Source: Arthonia radiata (Eukaryota; Ascomycota; Arthoniomycetes; Arthoniales; Arthoniaceae). From it: 64,000 bases of DNA. The stretch lies in assembly GCA_002989075.1 (NCBI GenBank), contig PSQN01000002.1, positions 450,097-514,096 on the forward strand. Reading direction: 5' to 3'. This document shows, piece after piece, positions 11,628 through 24,586 of the stretch (positions within the stretch are counted from its first letter, which is position 1; the number at the start of each line of letters is the position of its first letter). A model generated the notes under the pieces. That model was not told where the DNA came from. It saw only the letters and a program-made list of their open reading frames with translations, and did not search any database. The translations under genes and the position numbers were made by a program.

Positions 11628-14600
11628 ATTACAGTCTTTTATACCGAAATTATACAGTATCTTGTTGATATATTGTAGCTAAGCTACGGTAAGTTCTTAT
11701 AGCAAATTTTTAATAACGGCCCTAGAAATAAGCTAATTATTTAATCTATTTTCTTAATTTTGTATTTCTTTTTAAGGTCCCTTTTAAGCTAGTAAATAGC
11801 TTTAGAATTAAATTCAGTAATTTTAATATTATCGACGTAAATAAGTACTAAGCAGGTACCGTCCTTATTAACGTACAGACAGACTTCAGAAAAGAGGCTG
11901 GTAAAGCTTAGTTTCTATATTATTTCTTTAAAGTTGTCTTGCTATAGTATAGCAAACTACTTTAAGCTATATAGTAAGTTTTAGATACAAAGAACTATAT
12001 CTTTTTTCTTAAGTCTTTTTAAGAACTATATATATAGCGGTTTTCTATAGTTTAATACGCTGTTAAGATAAGTACCGACGACGTTAATCTGTAGAAAGGT
12101 TTATTTAAGCTGTACGGCGATAGTAAGGAGAATACGTACTGTAGGTATACTTACGGTCGACGCTGCGGTGTCCTAGTAGTTAATCTTATATCTTTGTTTA
12201 AAGCCGCGGGCGACTAGATATACCTTATATTTATCGATCGTTCCGTTTAAGTAGCGTTTTAGCTTAAGTATAAGCGTACTTAATATTAGCTTTATATCCT
12301 TTGAAAGGCTTAATATAGGGTAATATATAATAGTGCTAGTATTATACAGCTATTTTAGCTTAGCTTTAAACGTAAAGTCCTATTTAAAAGCATTCGGCTG
12401 TCTTATAGCTTCTTTCTATAACGTAAGATTAAGTAAAAGCTTATTAATAGTAGCTGTAAAAAAGACGTATAAAGCGGATCTAGGAAGTCTATTTCTATTA
12501 ACATTATTATAATTTTAACAAATTATATTTTTACCGGAACGACGCTGAAACTAAACTATTAGAGGTAAAGCTCTAGTTTCTTTATAAGCGGCTTCTCTGA
12601 CATCGAACTTATACCCAGAGGTATTGCTATTAACGCTACTGTCGATAGGTTAGTAGTTACCGTCCTTAGGGAGGTTGTCGTTATAGTAGTTAGAAGAATT
12701 TTATGCGAAAAATTATTTTATTCGATTTTTCTAGAGTTGGTATACGTAAACGGTCTTAGTTTAAAATACTAGTTTAAATTATTTATAGCTCTTTAAAGGC
12801 AGTATAAGGCATAATATAATCTTTTTAAAGGTAGCTATATAGGATATTAACTGAGATATTGTTATTTAGCGTAACTTAGAAAGTATTGTTAGTATTAAAG
12901 AACAACTATAAGTAGTTCTTAAACACTAAAGACTTATTAAAAGTAACGTACAGACTTTAATAGACTTTAAAGTTAATAAGATCGATAATTTAGTAGATGT
13001 AAGTAGTTTAGACAACGAACTCTACAAAGATAAGCTTCTTTACTCTAAATATAAACTTCTAGCTTACCGTATATGTCTATATAGATAGATATAAGTAGGC
13101 TACGTAACTAAACTAACGAAGATAGCTTAAGTTAAGCGACTTAGGGGTTTTATTCTTAAGATTGTCGAAAATCTATAGAAGACATCTATCCTCCTTACTA
13201 AATAGTATTCTATTTAAGATATAAGTTATATATACTAACGTATTAGATTAGAGGCGACTTAAAACGCTACTCTCAATTATTATACTCTTAGCTTTAATAA
13301 GAATAACCTTATTAAACAATTTTGCTAAGCTGTATTTCTTAGGCGTATATAATATAGACATTTTTATTTATATTTTGTTGGAAATTAACCAACTAGCTGG
13401 TTAGCCGGAACCTTCAGGGGCCCGGAGTATCGGACAGGTCCTACTAGCTGTCTCGGTCTAAAATAGAACAAGCCTTTTACCTAAAGGATCGGGCCTAGTA
13501 GCCCGGGCCTAGGACAAAAAGAAGCATTGTACGACCTATTTTAGACAGCTAGCCTGTAGTCTAAGATAATATAGAATAGACTTAAAGACTAATAGTTTTA
13601 GATAAACAGAATTACTATCTTATATAGTAAGTTACGGGTTATCTAGCCTCTATTAAAAGAATAGATATTTAGTAAGTTCTATACGAGCCGCTAAACTTAG
13701 ATATATAAGCTAGAATTCCTCTAGAGAATTTTAGCTAATAAGACAAACAACATAACAATAGCTTCTCCTTGCTACTAAGTATTGTACCTATACTAAGCTT
13801 AAGTATTGCACTAGTCTTAAGCTAGTCTCGTCTTCCTACTCTTTGTAGTAGTATCCTTCTTCTTCCCTGCACCTTCCTTTTTTAATATATTTCTAGCTTA
13901 GAGGCCTTAGAGACAATAACGTTAAACTCTGTACTACCGTTAATATAGAACTCTGTAATATAGTAGTCCGGATAGCGATTATAAAGGTAAGTAAATAGAT
14001 AAATTATACTCTTTACAATACAGTCTTTCAATAAGAATGTTATTAACTACCTACGGCGGGTACAATTGTCTATAATAATAACAGTATACTTACTAGCTCT
14101 CTAAGGAACGTTGTTGTTATTAGTAAAAGTAACTTAGCTAATAGTGTCTATATAAAGGCGCTATATAGGCCGTTTAGATCGTTTTACGGTACTAAATTGT
14201 ACTCTTTAAGATTTTAATATATAGTAAATCTCGTATTAAGAGACATTTAGTAAGCTTTTTAACTTATTATATCCGTTTATTATCTTTTTTAAGATAAATA
14301 TCTTTAAATAGCCTAGTTGTTTGTAAATAAGCTCTAGTAATAGCGGCGTTGCTAGTACTACTAGTACTATAGTAGCAAACTGTCTTACTGTCTTAACGTT
14401 AGTAAGAATAATAAACAGAAGGTTATCGATAATAGTAAGTTTAGCGTATACTTTAGTTTTAACTATAAGACAGTCGTTTTAATAGTTAAGATATATTCTG
14501 TACCTTTTCTTTAATTTGTGGATAGAAATAATATTAATTGACCTCGACGGTACGTACAAAACGTCTAGTAGACGTAGTATGTCCTTACTGCCGTCGGTAA

Positions 14601-15594
14601 GTTTAACGTTTAGAATTATATTACTAAATTAGATAGCAAAAGTAAAACTGTCTGCGATCTTAATCTGCTTTAGTTCTTTAAGCTTCTTAATAGCTATAAA
14701 GGCGTTAATATCTGTATAAATATAAATAGTAGCTTTAATATTGTATATCTAGATACCAAAGAAGAAAGGTTTACTAGACCGTATAGACAGTCTACTAGAC
14801 GTTATTGTTAACAGTATAGATATAGTAACGCCTACTATATTAGAGAACTTACTCTTATCTATCTTATTCTTCTTATTCTTAGTAAGAAGGTTAGAGTACT
14901 GTTTATAGCATTCTAAATTCTTATATATTAAATTAAAATATAAATTATATCGGCTAAGATATCTATTAGAATTCTTTCTGCTTAATCTGCTCTTAGCGGC
15001 TAAAGCGGCTGGTAGATCGTTAGTAGCGGTAAGGTTGTTGTAAGACTTAGCTATAGATAGCCCTAGTCTTTTATTCTTCGTTGTCGAAATTTTCTTGTAC
15101 TAGTATTTAGCACGAATTTAGTTAATAATAACGTAAATAACTAGAATTAGGTCTAAAAAGCGTAAGTCTCTTATTACCGCAGTTAGTCTTGTCTCTGTCT
15201 TTAGGCCTCGTAAGAATAAGATACTGTTATAGAGTTTCGGATATATTTAATTGTTGTTTTCTAAGATACAGAGACCCTCTCTGTACTTTAAGAACCGATA
15301 AATATAGTCTTTTAGACTTTTTAAGTTATTAAGAGTAATATTAGAGAAATAGTCGACAAGCTTAAATATCCTAGACAAGGGTAATATTTAATATTGCTCG
15401 TAAGTACAATTCTATATATCTTAGGCGGTAAGGTAACTATCTATAATAACAGCTATATTCGTAGATAAATGCTGTAAGAGTATTTACTTTACCTTACTGT
15501 TTAGTTAATCTTATAGCTAATATTAAGTCTTTTCTTTATAATATCCCTTTTCTTCCTCTTATATTAGCTTGGAAGCCTTATATAGGACAAAAGC
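11628..15594 (-). mobile_element. Old Ty1/Copia-like element, minus strand, split by later insertions
   Basis: Read on the minus strand, 13,900-14,200 gives a Copia integrase core (YNRYPDYYITEF). The stretch 11,640-12,300 gives a Copia reverse transcriptase (YLVARGFKQRY, then a degenerate YVDNIKIT box). A solo LTR (13376-13887) sits between the two and the Gypsy at 15600-22942 interrupts the 5' side. The element is a different family from the 6217-11622 Copia and is older than everything nested in it. Its own LTRs were not found. Confidence 0.75.
13376..13887 (+). repeat. Solo Copia LTR with target duplication TATTT
   Basis: It is homologous to the 508-bp Copia LTRs and starts TGTTGGAAATTAACCAACT. 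The 3' end is altered, reading TA instead of CA. TATTT is found at 13371-13375 and 13888-13892. It is the product of LTR-LTR recombination within the old Copia-like element. Confidence 0.85.
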
Positions 15595-15599
15595 CTTAA

Positions 15600-16071
15600 T
15601 GTAACGCCGGTCGCTGGAAGAACCGAACTAAGGCTCACTTACCTTGTGTACTTGTCGACCTTAGTGGTAGGTGTCTTGTGTGCTAGAGACTGAAAGGCAG
15701 GAGAGACGAGACAGATTACAGAAGATAAGAGGGGCTTAACTAAGATAGACAGAAGGTAAAGTACGTTACCTAAATAGGGTTAAGGAACTCGTATTTAGAT
15801 ATTAAGTTAATAAACTAAAGTTTATTTTAAGGTCGGCTATTAGTCTAGCTATATAATTTAAGGTACATAAGGAAGTTCCTCTATGTCCGTTAATCTTAAC
15901 AATGCTTATATCGGGTTTATAAGGAATATAGGCTCTTATAGCCGTCTTGTCCGATAATGCTTATAGCGGGTTTATAGGCTTAGTCGGGAATAATGCTGGT
16001 AGGGCTAAGATAACTGGCGGTGGTTAATGCTTAGGTACACGCTAGGCCGTTTGGGGCTGGTGTCCGTAACA
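15600..16071 (-). repeat. 3' LTR of the complete Gypsy (472 bp)
   Basis: In plus orientation it begins TGTAACGCCGG and ends GTCCGTAACA. It is the same length as the partner at 22471-22942 and differs mostly by transitions. The target duplication CTTAA lies immediately outside. Confidence 0.95.
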
Positions 16072-16176
16072 CAATTCCCTCTCTTTTAGTTAAATTGTTC
16101 TCGATTGACCCTCAGCCTTTTAAATACCTATAAGTTGCGTTCGTTCCTTCCTTTTGTAACTAATCTGTAAGTCGCT

Positions 16177-16743
16177 ATGCCTCGTATAAAGTCCGTTACT
16201 GCGGGTCCTAACAAAAAGTACAGCTAATACCTGTTAATTGAAGCTTGCGGTATCGAAATGCCTCCTTGTTTTAAATGTGTGTCGATTAAGGAAAGATGTG
16301 TGGTTTAGTTTAGGAAGGCAACGTGTTCGGTATATACTCGGGATAGGAAGAGTTGTAATTTACGGGTATTAATGGTAGATAGTATACCTTATCAGTGTCC
16401 TTTTATGGTGCTTAGAACTAACTTAATTGCAGCGCGTTCGGTTTATTCTTAATATTCCTCTTAGTTAGCTGCCTTTTAGCGTGCAAAGGGCCAATTACGT
16501 GCGTTAAAGGCTTAGGCAGCAGCGTTGGTTGCGGCTGTGCAGCGTAACCGATCTAAGGTCCGAAAGTTAAAAGAGGAGGTTAAGAAGACTTGTACGCGGG
16601 CAGCAGCAAAGTTAGCTTAGAATAAGTTGTTGGAGCAAGAGGAGTTTACTGCGTCGATGGCTGGTAGTAATACGTTTAAATGTTCGAGCAGGTTATTTGT
16701 TAACTTTCGGAGTGACCCCTACCCGGTATTGGGTGGTAGTCCT
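16177..16743 (+). pseudogene. Antisense accessory ORF of the Gypsy element, broken
   Basis: This lies opposite to pol. ATG at 16177 opens a frame with the cysteine module EMPPCFKCVSIKERCVV. It continues through several TAG/TAA codons to a basic coiled-coil-like stretch (RSKVRKLKEEVKKTC) and an acidic end near 16,640. The frame itself, apart from stops, stays the same throughout, which is what RIP of one continuous ORF would leave. The homologous antisense ORF at 4748-4957 has the same start, Cys spacing and position relative to the LTR. Confidence 0.55.
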
Positions 16744-16930
16744 GTAACGTGGTGAGCTGGTTCGTTTAAGGGTAATCTAAGTGCCGGCGAGGCATACTAG
16801 GTAGTAAATTAGAGTGTTAGTGCTACTACGACTAATTAATATTTTAGTCCTAATATCGTTAAATAGTGTCTTTATAGTTAGTTAGGTTTTGTTTTAGTTT
16901 CCATTAATTTTTATGTTTGGGATATCCTTT

Positions 16931-17224
16931 CTACTTTATAAGATACTGTCGTTTGCCTCGATGTTGTCTGTAAGCTCGAATCGTTTTAACCTTATACTCG
17001 GGTTCTTGGTTGTTAGAAAGGATTTCTGGGTTGGGTCGTTCTACTTCTCGGGAGTAGGCTGGCTCTAACAGCGCTACGTAGAATACAGGATATATTCTTA
17101 TTGTCCTCGGGAGTTCGAGTTTAAAGGTTATAGGTCCTAATTGCTGTAAGATTTTAAACGGTTCTATTTTAATGTAGTCGAGTTTTTTGCTTAGTCTGAT
17201 AGTTTTTAAGTTTCTTATAAGCAA
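16931..17224 (-). CDS. Surviving open piece of Gypsy pol (integrase C-terminus)
   Basis: This 97-codon open stretch of the Gypsy polyprotein contains LDYIKIEPFKILQQLGP and YPVFYVALLEPAYS, typical of the region just after the integrase core. It is part of the dead polyprotein, not an independent gene, and is nearly identical to the plus-strand frame at about 3907-4200. Confidence 0.8.
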   Translation of the reverse strand: MLIRNLKTIRLSKKLDYIKIEPFKILQQLGPITFKLELPRTIRIYPVFYVALLEPAYSREVERPNPEILSNNQEPEYKVKTIRAYRQHRGKRQYLIK

Positions 17225-20200
17225 GTAAGCTCTTCTCTTCTCTTTTATGCTTGTGTTTGGGGTAGTTCTTAATTTGTTATACTATTTCCTTGTTCGTTCG
17301 TTAATAAACTCGCTGTTAGCCTTTAACTGCTGGTACAGGGTCTTTATATTCGTCGCTATTCGTGTAGCAGTGTTGTTTTCTGTAGTGTTTTGCAGTTGTC
17401 TGCTCTAAAGAGGGTAATAACCGTATAAGGCATAGAACGGTGTTATTTTGGTCGTATCGTTTTTCGTATCGTTGTGCGCTGCTTGCGCTACTAGTAGTAA
17501 TTGTACCCAGTCGTTCTGCTAGTAGTTAATGTATGCCCGGAGATACTGTTTTAGTGTTTAATTTGTTTATTCTGTCTGTCCGTCTGTTTACGGGTAGAAC
17601 GACGTTAACATTTTTTGCTTTATCTCTAGTTGTTGCATTAGAGATGTCTAAAATCGTAAGACAAATTTCTGATCTCTGTTCAAGACAATTCTTTGTAATT
17701 AACTATAGTTTGCTAAGACAATTCGAAGGAAGGTATATACTAATTGCTCTAAGTTGCTGGCTTCCTTATAAGGTACGAAGTACGCGTACTTTGTTAGTTT
17801 ATCGCATATAACTAAGATAGCGTTGTAAGCTACTCCTGTAAGTAGATTCTTGGAGGTTGGTAACTTAGTAATAAAGTTTAGTAAGACTGTATGCTATAGT
17901 CTCTCGGGTGTTTTTAGTAGTTGTAGTTTACCGTACGGTAAATGCCTCGGGTGCTTGGTTCTTGCGTATACGTCGCATTCTCGGATATAATTTTTGACGT
18001 AATGTCGAATTCTTGGGATATAGTAAGTTTGTATAATCTTTTCAATAGTATTGTCGATGCCCTTGTGTCCCTTCGTTGGGTTATCGTAAAAGTTACTAAT
18101 AATGTTTTGGATTAGATTCCTCGGAACGTAGATCTTGCCTTAAAATTTGTAATAGTTCTTGCTGTTTTTAGTTAGTCCTAGGTGTCGTTTCTCGTTTTCC
18201 TGGTAGATTTCAGAATCGTTCAGGATATCTAAGATTCGGCTGTCTAGTTCAATAACAAACTCTATTGTTATAGCTAGTTAATTGTATCTAATCTCGTTAT
18301 TGTGTTCTCGGAATATTGCATGCTCGACGTGTTCCTTATTATTAAGATAATCGGGTCGTTAGCTTAGAGCGTTAGCTCTATCGTTCTTAGAACCCTTCTT
18401 GTAAGTAATAATAAAGTTGTACGGAGCTATAGTTTCTAATTATCTAACTTGTCTGCGGTTAAGTTTCTTTGTTGTCGTAAAATAAGTTAGGTTCTTATAG
18501 TTTATATATACTATAATCGTATAGTTAGCTCCTTCTAAGTAAGCTCGCTATGTTTCGAATGCTGCTATAATAGCTAAAAGCTCTTTATTATAAATATTAT
18601 AGTTCTGTTCTGTAAGTAACATTTTTTTTGAGTAGAAAGCTACTGGTCTAAGCTTTCCTTCCTTGTTGTTTTAACTTATATATGCTCCAATTACAAAGTC
18701 TAACGCGTCTATTTCTATAATAATCGGCAGGTTGGGGTCGAATATTGCTAATACGGGCCCGATCTTAAAAGCTTTCTTAAGCTCTTTAAATACTAATTGT
18801 TCTTTCTGCGTCCAGAAGAATCTTATCGATTGTTTCGTTTGTTAAGACAGCGGTGCTGTAATTCGGCTAAAGTTGAATATCTATCGCCTGTAGTAATTAA
18901 CAAAACTAAGAAACTGTTGTAGTTGTTTCACATTCTTTAGTGTAGGCCAGGTCAGAACGGATTAAATCTTCGAATCTTCTATTTAAAGACCGTGCTCGGT
19001 AATTATAAATCTAAGAAATTCGACGGATTGTTAGTAAAACTGAGTTTTCTCGATATTAATTTGTAAATCGGCACGCGCTAATCTTTTTAATACCTTCTTA
19101 ATATGTTTCTTATGTTCTTCTAGTATACGGCTATATACTAGGATATCGTCTAGATAAGTAGTTATAAATATGTCTAGGTAATCGCTAAGTGTATTGTTAA
19201 TTAGCTTCTAAAATGATGCTGGTGCGTTTATTAGCTCGAAGGGCATAACGCAATACTCAAAAAGTCTGTGTCTGGTACGGAAGGCCGTTTTCTATTCTTC
19301 GCCTTTCTTTATACAGATTAGATTGTAGGCTCCTTGTAGGTTAAACTTAGTAAACTATTGCGCGTTATACAATTGGTCTGTTATTTCGTCGATGCGTGGT
19401 AAAGGGTATCGGTTCTTAATAGTTACCCTATTTAGCTGTCTATAATCTACGTAAAGTCGTAGTTTGCTATTCTTTTTTGGTACGAAGAGTATTAGGTATC
19501 CGGCTAGTAATGTTAACTTTCGGATAAATCTTTTCTTAAGGTTCTTATTAAGATAATTGCGGAGCGCTTAATTTTCTGCTTCTAATAGAGAGTATATTAG
19601 ACCGAATATTGGCGTCTTACCTTCTTATAAAGGTATTGTATAATCCTACGGTTTGTATTCTAGAAGAGCTGAGTTTGGCTCAGCTTCTTTAAACAGGTGT
19701 CGGAATTGATTGTATTCCTTAGGTATCTTAGTAATTAACTGAGTACTTGTCGTCGTATAGAATCGTTGGCGTATAGTTGTCTCTTGTTTATATTTGCGTG
19801 TAGTTGGCTACAGACGAGATACTGCGTTAGACTCCTCTTATAAGATGTCTGAATGTCGGAGTATAGTGATACTAGCCCACGTAAGTTCCTTATTGCGCTC
19901 CTTATCCTTACTACTAAAATTAGCTTGTAGAGTATCTGTTTCGTAGAACGACTCTTGTCTAGAGTACTTATACCTAGTAAAGAGGAGTCTCTTGGTTCTT
20001 TAATCTACTTCTAGGTTATATTATTGCAACTAGGGTATACCTAGTATAGTATAGTGCTAGTTAATATCTACGATATTATAAGTAATTTCTTCCTAATAGT
20101 CCTCAATTATTATATCTATTGGCGAAGTCTTGTAGTCGACTCTTTCCTCTGCTCCTTAAAATCTAGATAGTGCGTAGAGTAATATCTTTTTTTGTGTTTA

Positions 20201-22470
20201 TATCTAGTACTCCTTAACGTAGCGTATTAAGATAAAGTTGCCTATTGCGCCTAAATCGATTATAATTTTAATGTTTCTGTGGTTTATTGTTGCCTGAGTG
20301 TGTAGATGTGTTTTATAGGCAGCTAAGCTCGCGTAGAGCTAAACTCTTAGAGAGTCTAACCGTTGAACGGGCCGGTACTGCTGCCCTTAAAGTAGTTGGC
20401 TTAGTCTTTTTTCTGTTAATCGTATACGTTCTAGAGTATTTTGGGTATCGGAACCTATTGTCGGTTAATTTGCTATAAGAATTCCTGTGTAAGGTGTCCT
20501 AGTACTGCTCTTATTATAACGTCTGGTTTGTTGTTTACGATCTCTACTTTAATTATACAACTATTGCTGGTTAAAACTCGTTGTGTCTGTAGGTTATACA
20601 TTGTTAGTCGAAGATATTAGTACTAACTGCGTAGTTCTAGACCCCTAATAAGGTGGTCTACTAGTTGTCGTAGGCGTAAGTAAATATATCCCGAGATATC
20701 GTTAATGTCTCTATTAGCGCTTAACTTTCTATTATAGAAGGCTAACTAACAAAGTCTCTATATTATTCCTTCCTAACGGATTAGGGTTTGCTCTCTCTAA
20801 TTAGTATCGTCCTCGAGCGAGGATTCCGTACCATTAGAATCTATATTTTTGTCTTCGAGTCGTTGTCTTGCCTGTAACGCATCGTAGCTGCTATCTTGCT
20901 TAGCTTCTACGGTCTGTTCTTCCTTAAATTCCCCTTGGGTTTCTAGGTAAGGTAATCTAGATCGTTCTCGGGTAAAGCCTAGTTTTTGTGTTAAACCTTG
21001 TTTCGGAGATATTAGTTTCTTCGGCTACCATCTTAATCCTAATTTGTTAGATTCGTGGGTCGTGCAATTATTATCGTAGTACGTAGTTTAGGATAGTGTT
21101 TCGTATAGTGTAACGGTACCTTGTACCTACTGTCTCGAAATAGTACGGTTGATGTTGTTTCAGTTCTATAGGTTTCGTTGTTTCTATTTTATTTGTCGTT
21201 CTTTTATTTCTTCTTATAACTCAATGTCTGTATCCCAGTTTTTGTGTAAATTAAATAAATTCTACTCGTAGCGCTTCTCGTTGAACGAAGCCTAGTAAGT
21301 GTTTTCCTAGTCACAGAAGGTATTTCAGTAGATGTCCTTCTGCTCCTTAGTTAGTCTAGTAACGTACTCATACCAGTTCTAGATAGTCTTCTGTAGGAGA
21401 CCCAATTCTTAAAGAGGACAACCCTCGGTCGGGTCCTTCTGTCAACGGTCGGAGAAGGCTGTTAGTAGTTTTATTGCCTTATTGCGACCGTTGTCCTCTT
21501 TTGTTTAGATAGTTATATTAAACTGTTGTTATAGGAGTTAAGGTTTCTAAGATCGATTATTGTGCCCGTTTCTACCGGTACTGTTAAACTGTTGTTTCTT
21601 AGAACGGCATTCTTTAACTTGATGCTCTAGTTTTCTGTAATACAAGCATAGCTTGTTCTTTATTCTATGTTCTCTTTCTTAGTTGTTTAGTTTTCCTCGA
21701 GGCTTTATAAAATCTAACTCTATTAGATCGCCTCGGTCTTATTATAAGTTCGCTCGATTCTTTGTTCTATAGAACCTGTTAGTAGGGTTACCCTTCTTTT
21801 CTATTTATCTTTTAAAGTTGCTGTCGTCGATCTCTTTTGCTCGTTGTATAAAGTTGTCGAGATCATTAAACTTCTCTCTACGAATATAAATTATTTTTTT
21901 AATATAATTCTTAAGTCCTTTATAAAAGGTCTCGATAAGGGGTTTCTTGTCTCATCCTATTTAATTAGCATACTGTATAAATTTAGCGGCGTACCTGCTT
22001 GCTAGTCCTATTTGTTTAAGGTTCCTAAGCTTCCTGGTAGCGACGCGTCTAGCATCGGTCTGTCTAAAGATTTTGTGAAGCTTCTTTTAAAAGAAGATAA
22101 AGCTAGCGAAGAACTTGTCGGTGTCCTCGCGCCTACTCTTTATCGGAGTAAACAAGAAATCGTCGAGGTAGTACTCGACCTACTTGTAGGCATCCCCGTC
22201 TATATAAGAGGTAGCGAATAGAACTATAGTAGTATCGTTTAAGAACTGGTCTTTGTAAGTTCTAAAGTATACGACTAGGCGTATTAAGAATAAAGTAACT
22301 TTGAAACGTTTATCTAAGAAGCTTTTTCCTATCTTAGTGTTGACGTCCGATATCTTACTCGTGCTGGCCATTCTGTTGGCCAACCTGTCCGCAGCGTTGC
22401 GGCTGTTGAGTGCCGAAGTGGTAGACATAATTAATCTGCTTTCTCTGCTTTCGTAGCGAGTCTATTAAAG

Positions 22471-22942
22471 TGTAACGCCGGTCGCTGAGAGGACCGAACT
22501 AAGGCTCACTTGCCTTGTGTGCTTGTCGACCTTAGTGGTGGGTGTCTCGTGTGCTAGAGACTAAAAGATAGGAGAGGCGAGACAGATTACAGAAGGTAAG
22601 AGGGGCTTGACTGAGATAGATAGAAGGTAAAGCACGTTACCTAAATAAGGTTAAGAAACTCGTATTCAGATATTAAGTTAATAGACTAAAGTCTATTCTA
22701 AGGTCGGCTATTAGTTTGGCTATATAATCTAAGGTATATAAGGAAGTTCCTCTGTGTCCGTTAATCCCGACAATGCTTATATCGGGTTTGTAGGGAACGT
22801 AGGCTCTTATAGCCGTCTTTTCCGATAATGCCTACGGCGGGTTTATAGGCTTAGTCGGGAATGATGCTGGTAGGGCTGAGATGACTGGCGGTGGTTGATG
22901 CTTGGGTGCACGCTAGGCCGTCTGGGGCTAGTGCCCGTAACA
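22471..22942 (-). repeat. 5' LTR of the complete Gypsy (472 bp)
   Basis: It spans TGTAACGCCGG to GCCCGTAACA and is followed by target duplication CTTAA. It retains more C and G than the 3' LTR, so the two copies were mutated unequally. Confidence 0.95.
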
Positions 22943-22947
22943 CTTAA

Positions 22948-23560
22948 GGCCTGTAGCGCTAAGAGCATTATTAACTTCGATACAGTATCTTTAAAAGTCT
23001 GTTAAGCCTCTTATATGCTACTAAGAAGCTCTGTCGAGGTAGTAGAAAGAGAACAAATTGTTAGTGTTTATAGCGAAAATTACGTTTAACGAAGGTAAAG
23101 ATAAATATAGTTTATTTTAATTTAAAGTAGACAGATATCTACAATAGTGCTTAATTCTGCTATTTATTAGTCTAACTTATAAGGCCTTTAATATAATTAA
23201 TACTCGAGCGTCGCTTTTACTGTCTAAAGGTGAGTTCGAACGACGTCGATAAAGTAGATCTAAAAGTCTAATTCTTAAGAAGATTATACTTTAAGAATAA
23301 AGAGGTACGCTAGTAATATTGGAATAATTTTTAAATCTTAATATCTTACCGTTCGGCTTTACTTTCGATAATAATAATATTACCCCCTAAGCGGTAGAGG
23401 GTAACTTCGGGTCGACGACGATAGCGACGCCGCTGGTAGTTAAAATTTAATTAAAAGTTAATAGTAATAACTCCTTGCTACGTTAAAGCTGCCAGGCTTA
23501 TAACTTAATAAGGTATATAGCTTTTATCATATTCCGACTAATATAGTAGGAAGGTAGGTA
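22948..23560 (-). mobile_element. Right (5') part of the old minus-strand Copia-like element
   Basis: This AT-rich sequence resumes after the Gypsy insertion. By position it should hold the gag and 5' region of the element whose integrase lies at 13.9-14.2 kb. I could not read a convincing domain. Composition changes to gene-like near 23,560. Confidence 0.4.
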
Positions 23561-23611
23561 CACAAGGATAAAACGGAAAATATGAGTGCGTTTATTACGT
23601 GATCCCGATAT

Positions 23612-23968
23612 ATGCCTATTCAGGCAATTCTCCACCAGGCATCCCGTGTCTTGGCATGGCCATCTGGACTGGGCGATCCTGCACACAACAAAGAACGGCA
23701 TTCAGTTCTTATCGCGCACCCAGAACGCCAAGAACTCGTGCCTTATTTTGAAGGCGCCAAAGGACTTCGCTACGATGATCAGAACGAACATGAGAAAGAA
23801 GCTTAGACACGAACACTCAACATTTACATGGTACAGCTCTCCAAGCTTGCGAGGTCTCTGGGATTCTCGCACCTCCGCGTTTCCATCGCCACGTTCCGTG
23901 TGCATTTTAGCAAGCGGAGGATCTGTTCTCTGGGGGCACGTTTGTCAGGCTCCAGATGCTGCCTGTAA
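23612..23968 (+). pseudogene. Gene fragment with in-frame TAG next to the transposon boundary, unknown function
   Basis: The frame starts MPIQAILHQASRVLAWPSG and runs 64 codons to TAG at 23804-23806. The same frame then continues with gene-like composition for another 53 codons (TRTLNIYMVQLSKLARSLGF) to TAA at 23966-23968. A CAG to TAG change would explain the break. The missing 5' part may have been displaced by the transposon block that ends about 50 bp upstream. I do not recognise the family. Confidence 0.35.
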
Positions 23969-24586
23969 GGCTGGACGCGCTAATCAAAAAGAAGAATCTG
24001 CAAGGTACAGGTGAATAGGATCTAAATGAAGCGACGAAGGCTAGGGAGATTGGAAGTTCTTGAGGCAGCGTGACAGGCTGGCAGTGACAGACGATCTCGT
24101 CTCGATTGGACTACTAACATGCTACATGGTGAGTCTCATGAGCGTGCGAGTCAGAAGCCAGGCCGGATTGGGTTCTCTTGTCTAGACATCGTCGAGCTTG
24201 TCCATGGCAGTAACGTATGATAGACTTCGCGGTATGCCGTAGTATGGAGCTAATGATCTCAGCTGTTTTGATCATGCGAGCATGTATGCGTGGAGTGCCA
24301 TTGCAATGGCTGGGTCGATCTGGGCAACGGATTGTCCCGGAATGTTACCGGAAACTCGCATGCAGACGCGTTGCATATTCCTACTCGGAGCGCTGCGAAA
24401 GCGCCGGAGTTCGACAAAGCATTGGCCGCTCACGCGATCTCCGTCCATCGGTACAAAGTGCCACACCGTGGGAGCAATGCTTGTTCAAACCGTCTGGCTA
24501 TGAACCTAGTCCAACATGTCCAGGTCTGAAATTTTCTTGCACTGATCTCCGGTAGTTTCGACGACGCCAGTCTCGCTCATGGACCC
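23969..24586. other. Intergenic, no convincing gene
   Basis: Several short overlapping frames exist on the plus strand (for example 24290-24529), but none shows a domain, splice context or clear coding bias. It lies between a gene fragment and the convergent 3' end of the SNF2-like gene. Confidence 0.4.

Larger units (their letters stand above)
15600..22942 (-). mobile_element. Complete Ty3/Gypsy chromovirus-type element, minus strand, RIP-degraded
   Basis: Two 472-bp LTRs (15600-16071 and 22471-22942) and target duplication CTTAA at 15595-15599 and 22943-22947 define a 7343-bp element. On the minus strand gag starts near 22428 and has a decayed zinc knuckle near 21,610-21,660, where the second Cys reads Tyr. 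Pol follows: reverse transcriptase about 18.9-19.6 kb, RNase H 18.4-18.8 kb, integrase 17.2-18.1 kb, and the C-terminal region at 16931-17224 leading into a chromodomain-like tail. A plus-strand ORF lies between pol and the 3' LTR. It is inserted into the old minus-strand Copia-like element. Confidence 0.95.

Noticed and set aside
17533-17811. 92-codon plus-strand frame with hydrophobic stretch
   Set aside because: Antisense to the integrase region of the complete Gypsy; not an independent gene.
22012-22221. 69-codon plus-strand frame
   Set aside because: Antisense to Gypsy gag; no motif and not present in the other copies.
1-23560. Possible CRISPR-like or regularly spaced repeats
   Set aside because: All recurring segments resolve into LTRs or element termini with target duplications; no short, evenly spaced repeats, and the DNA is fungal.
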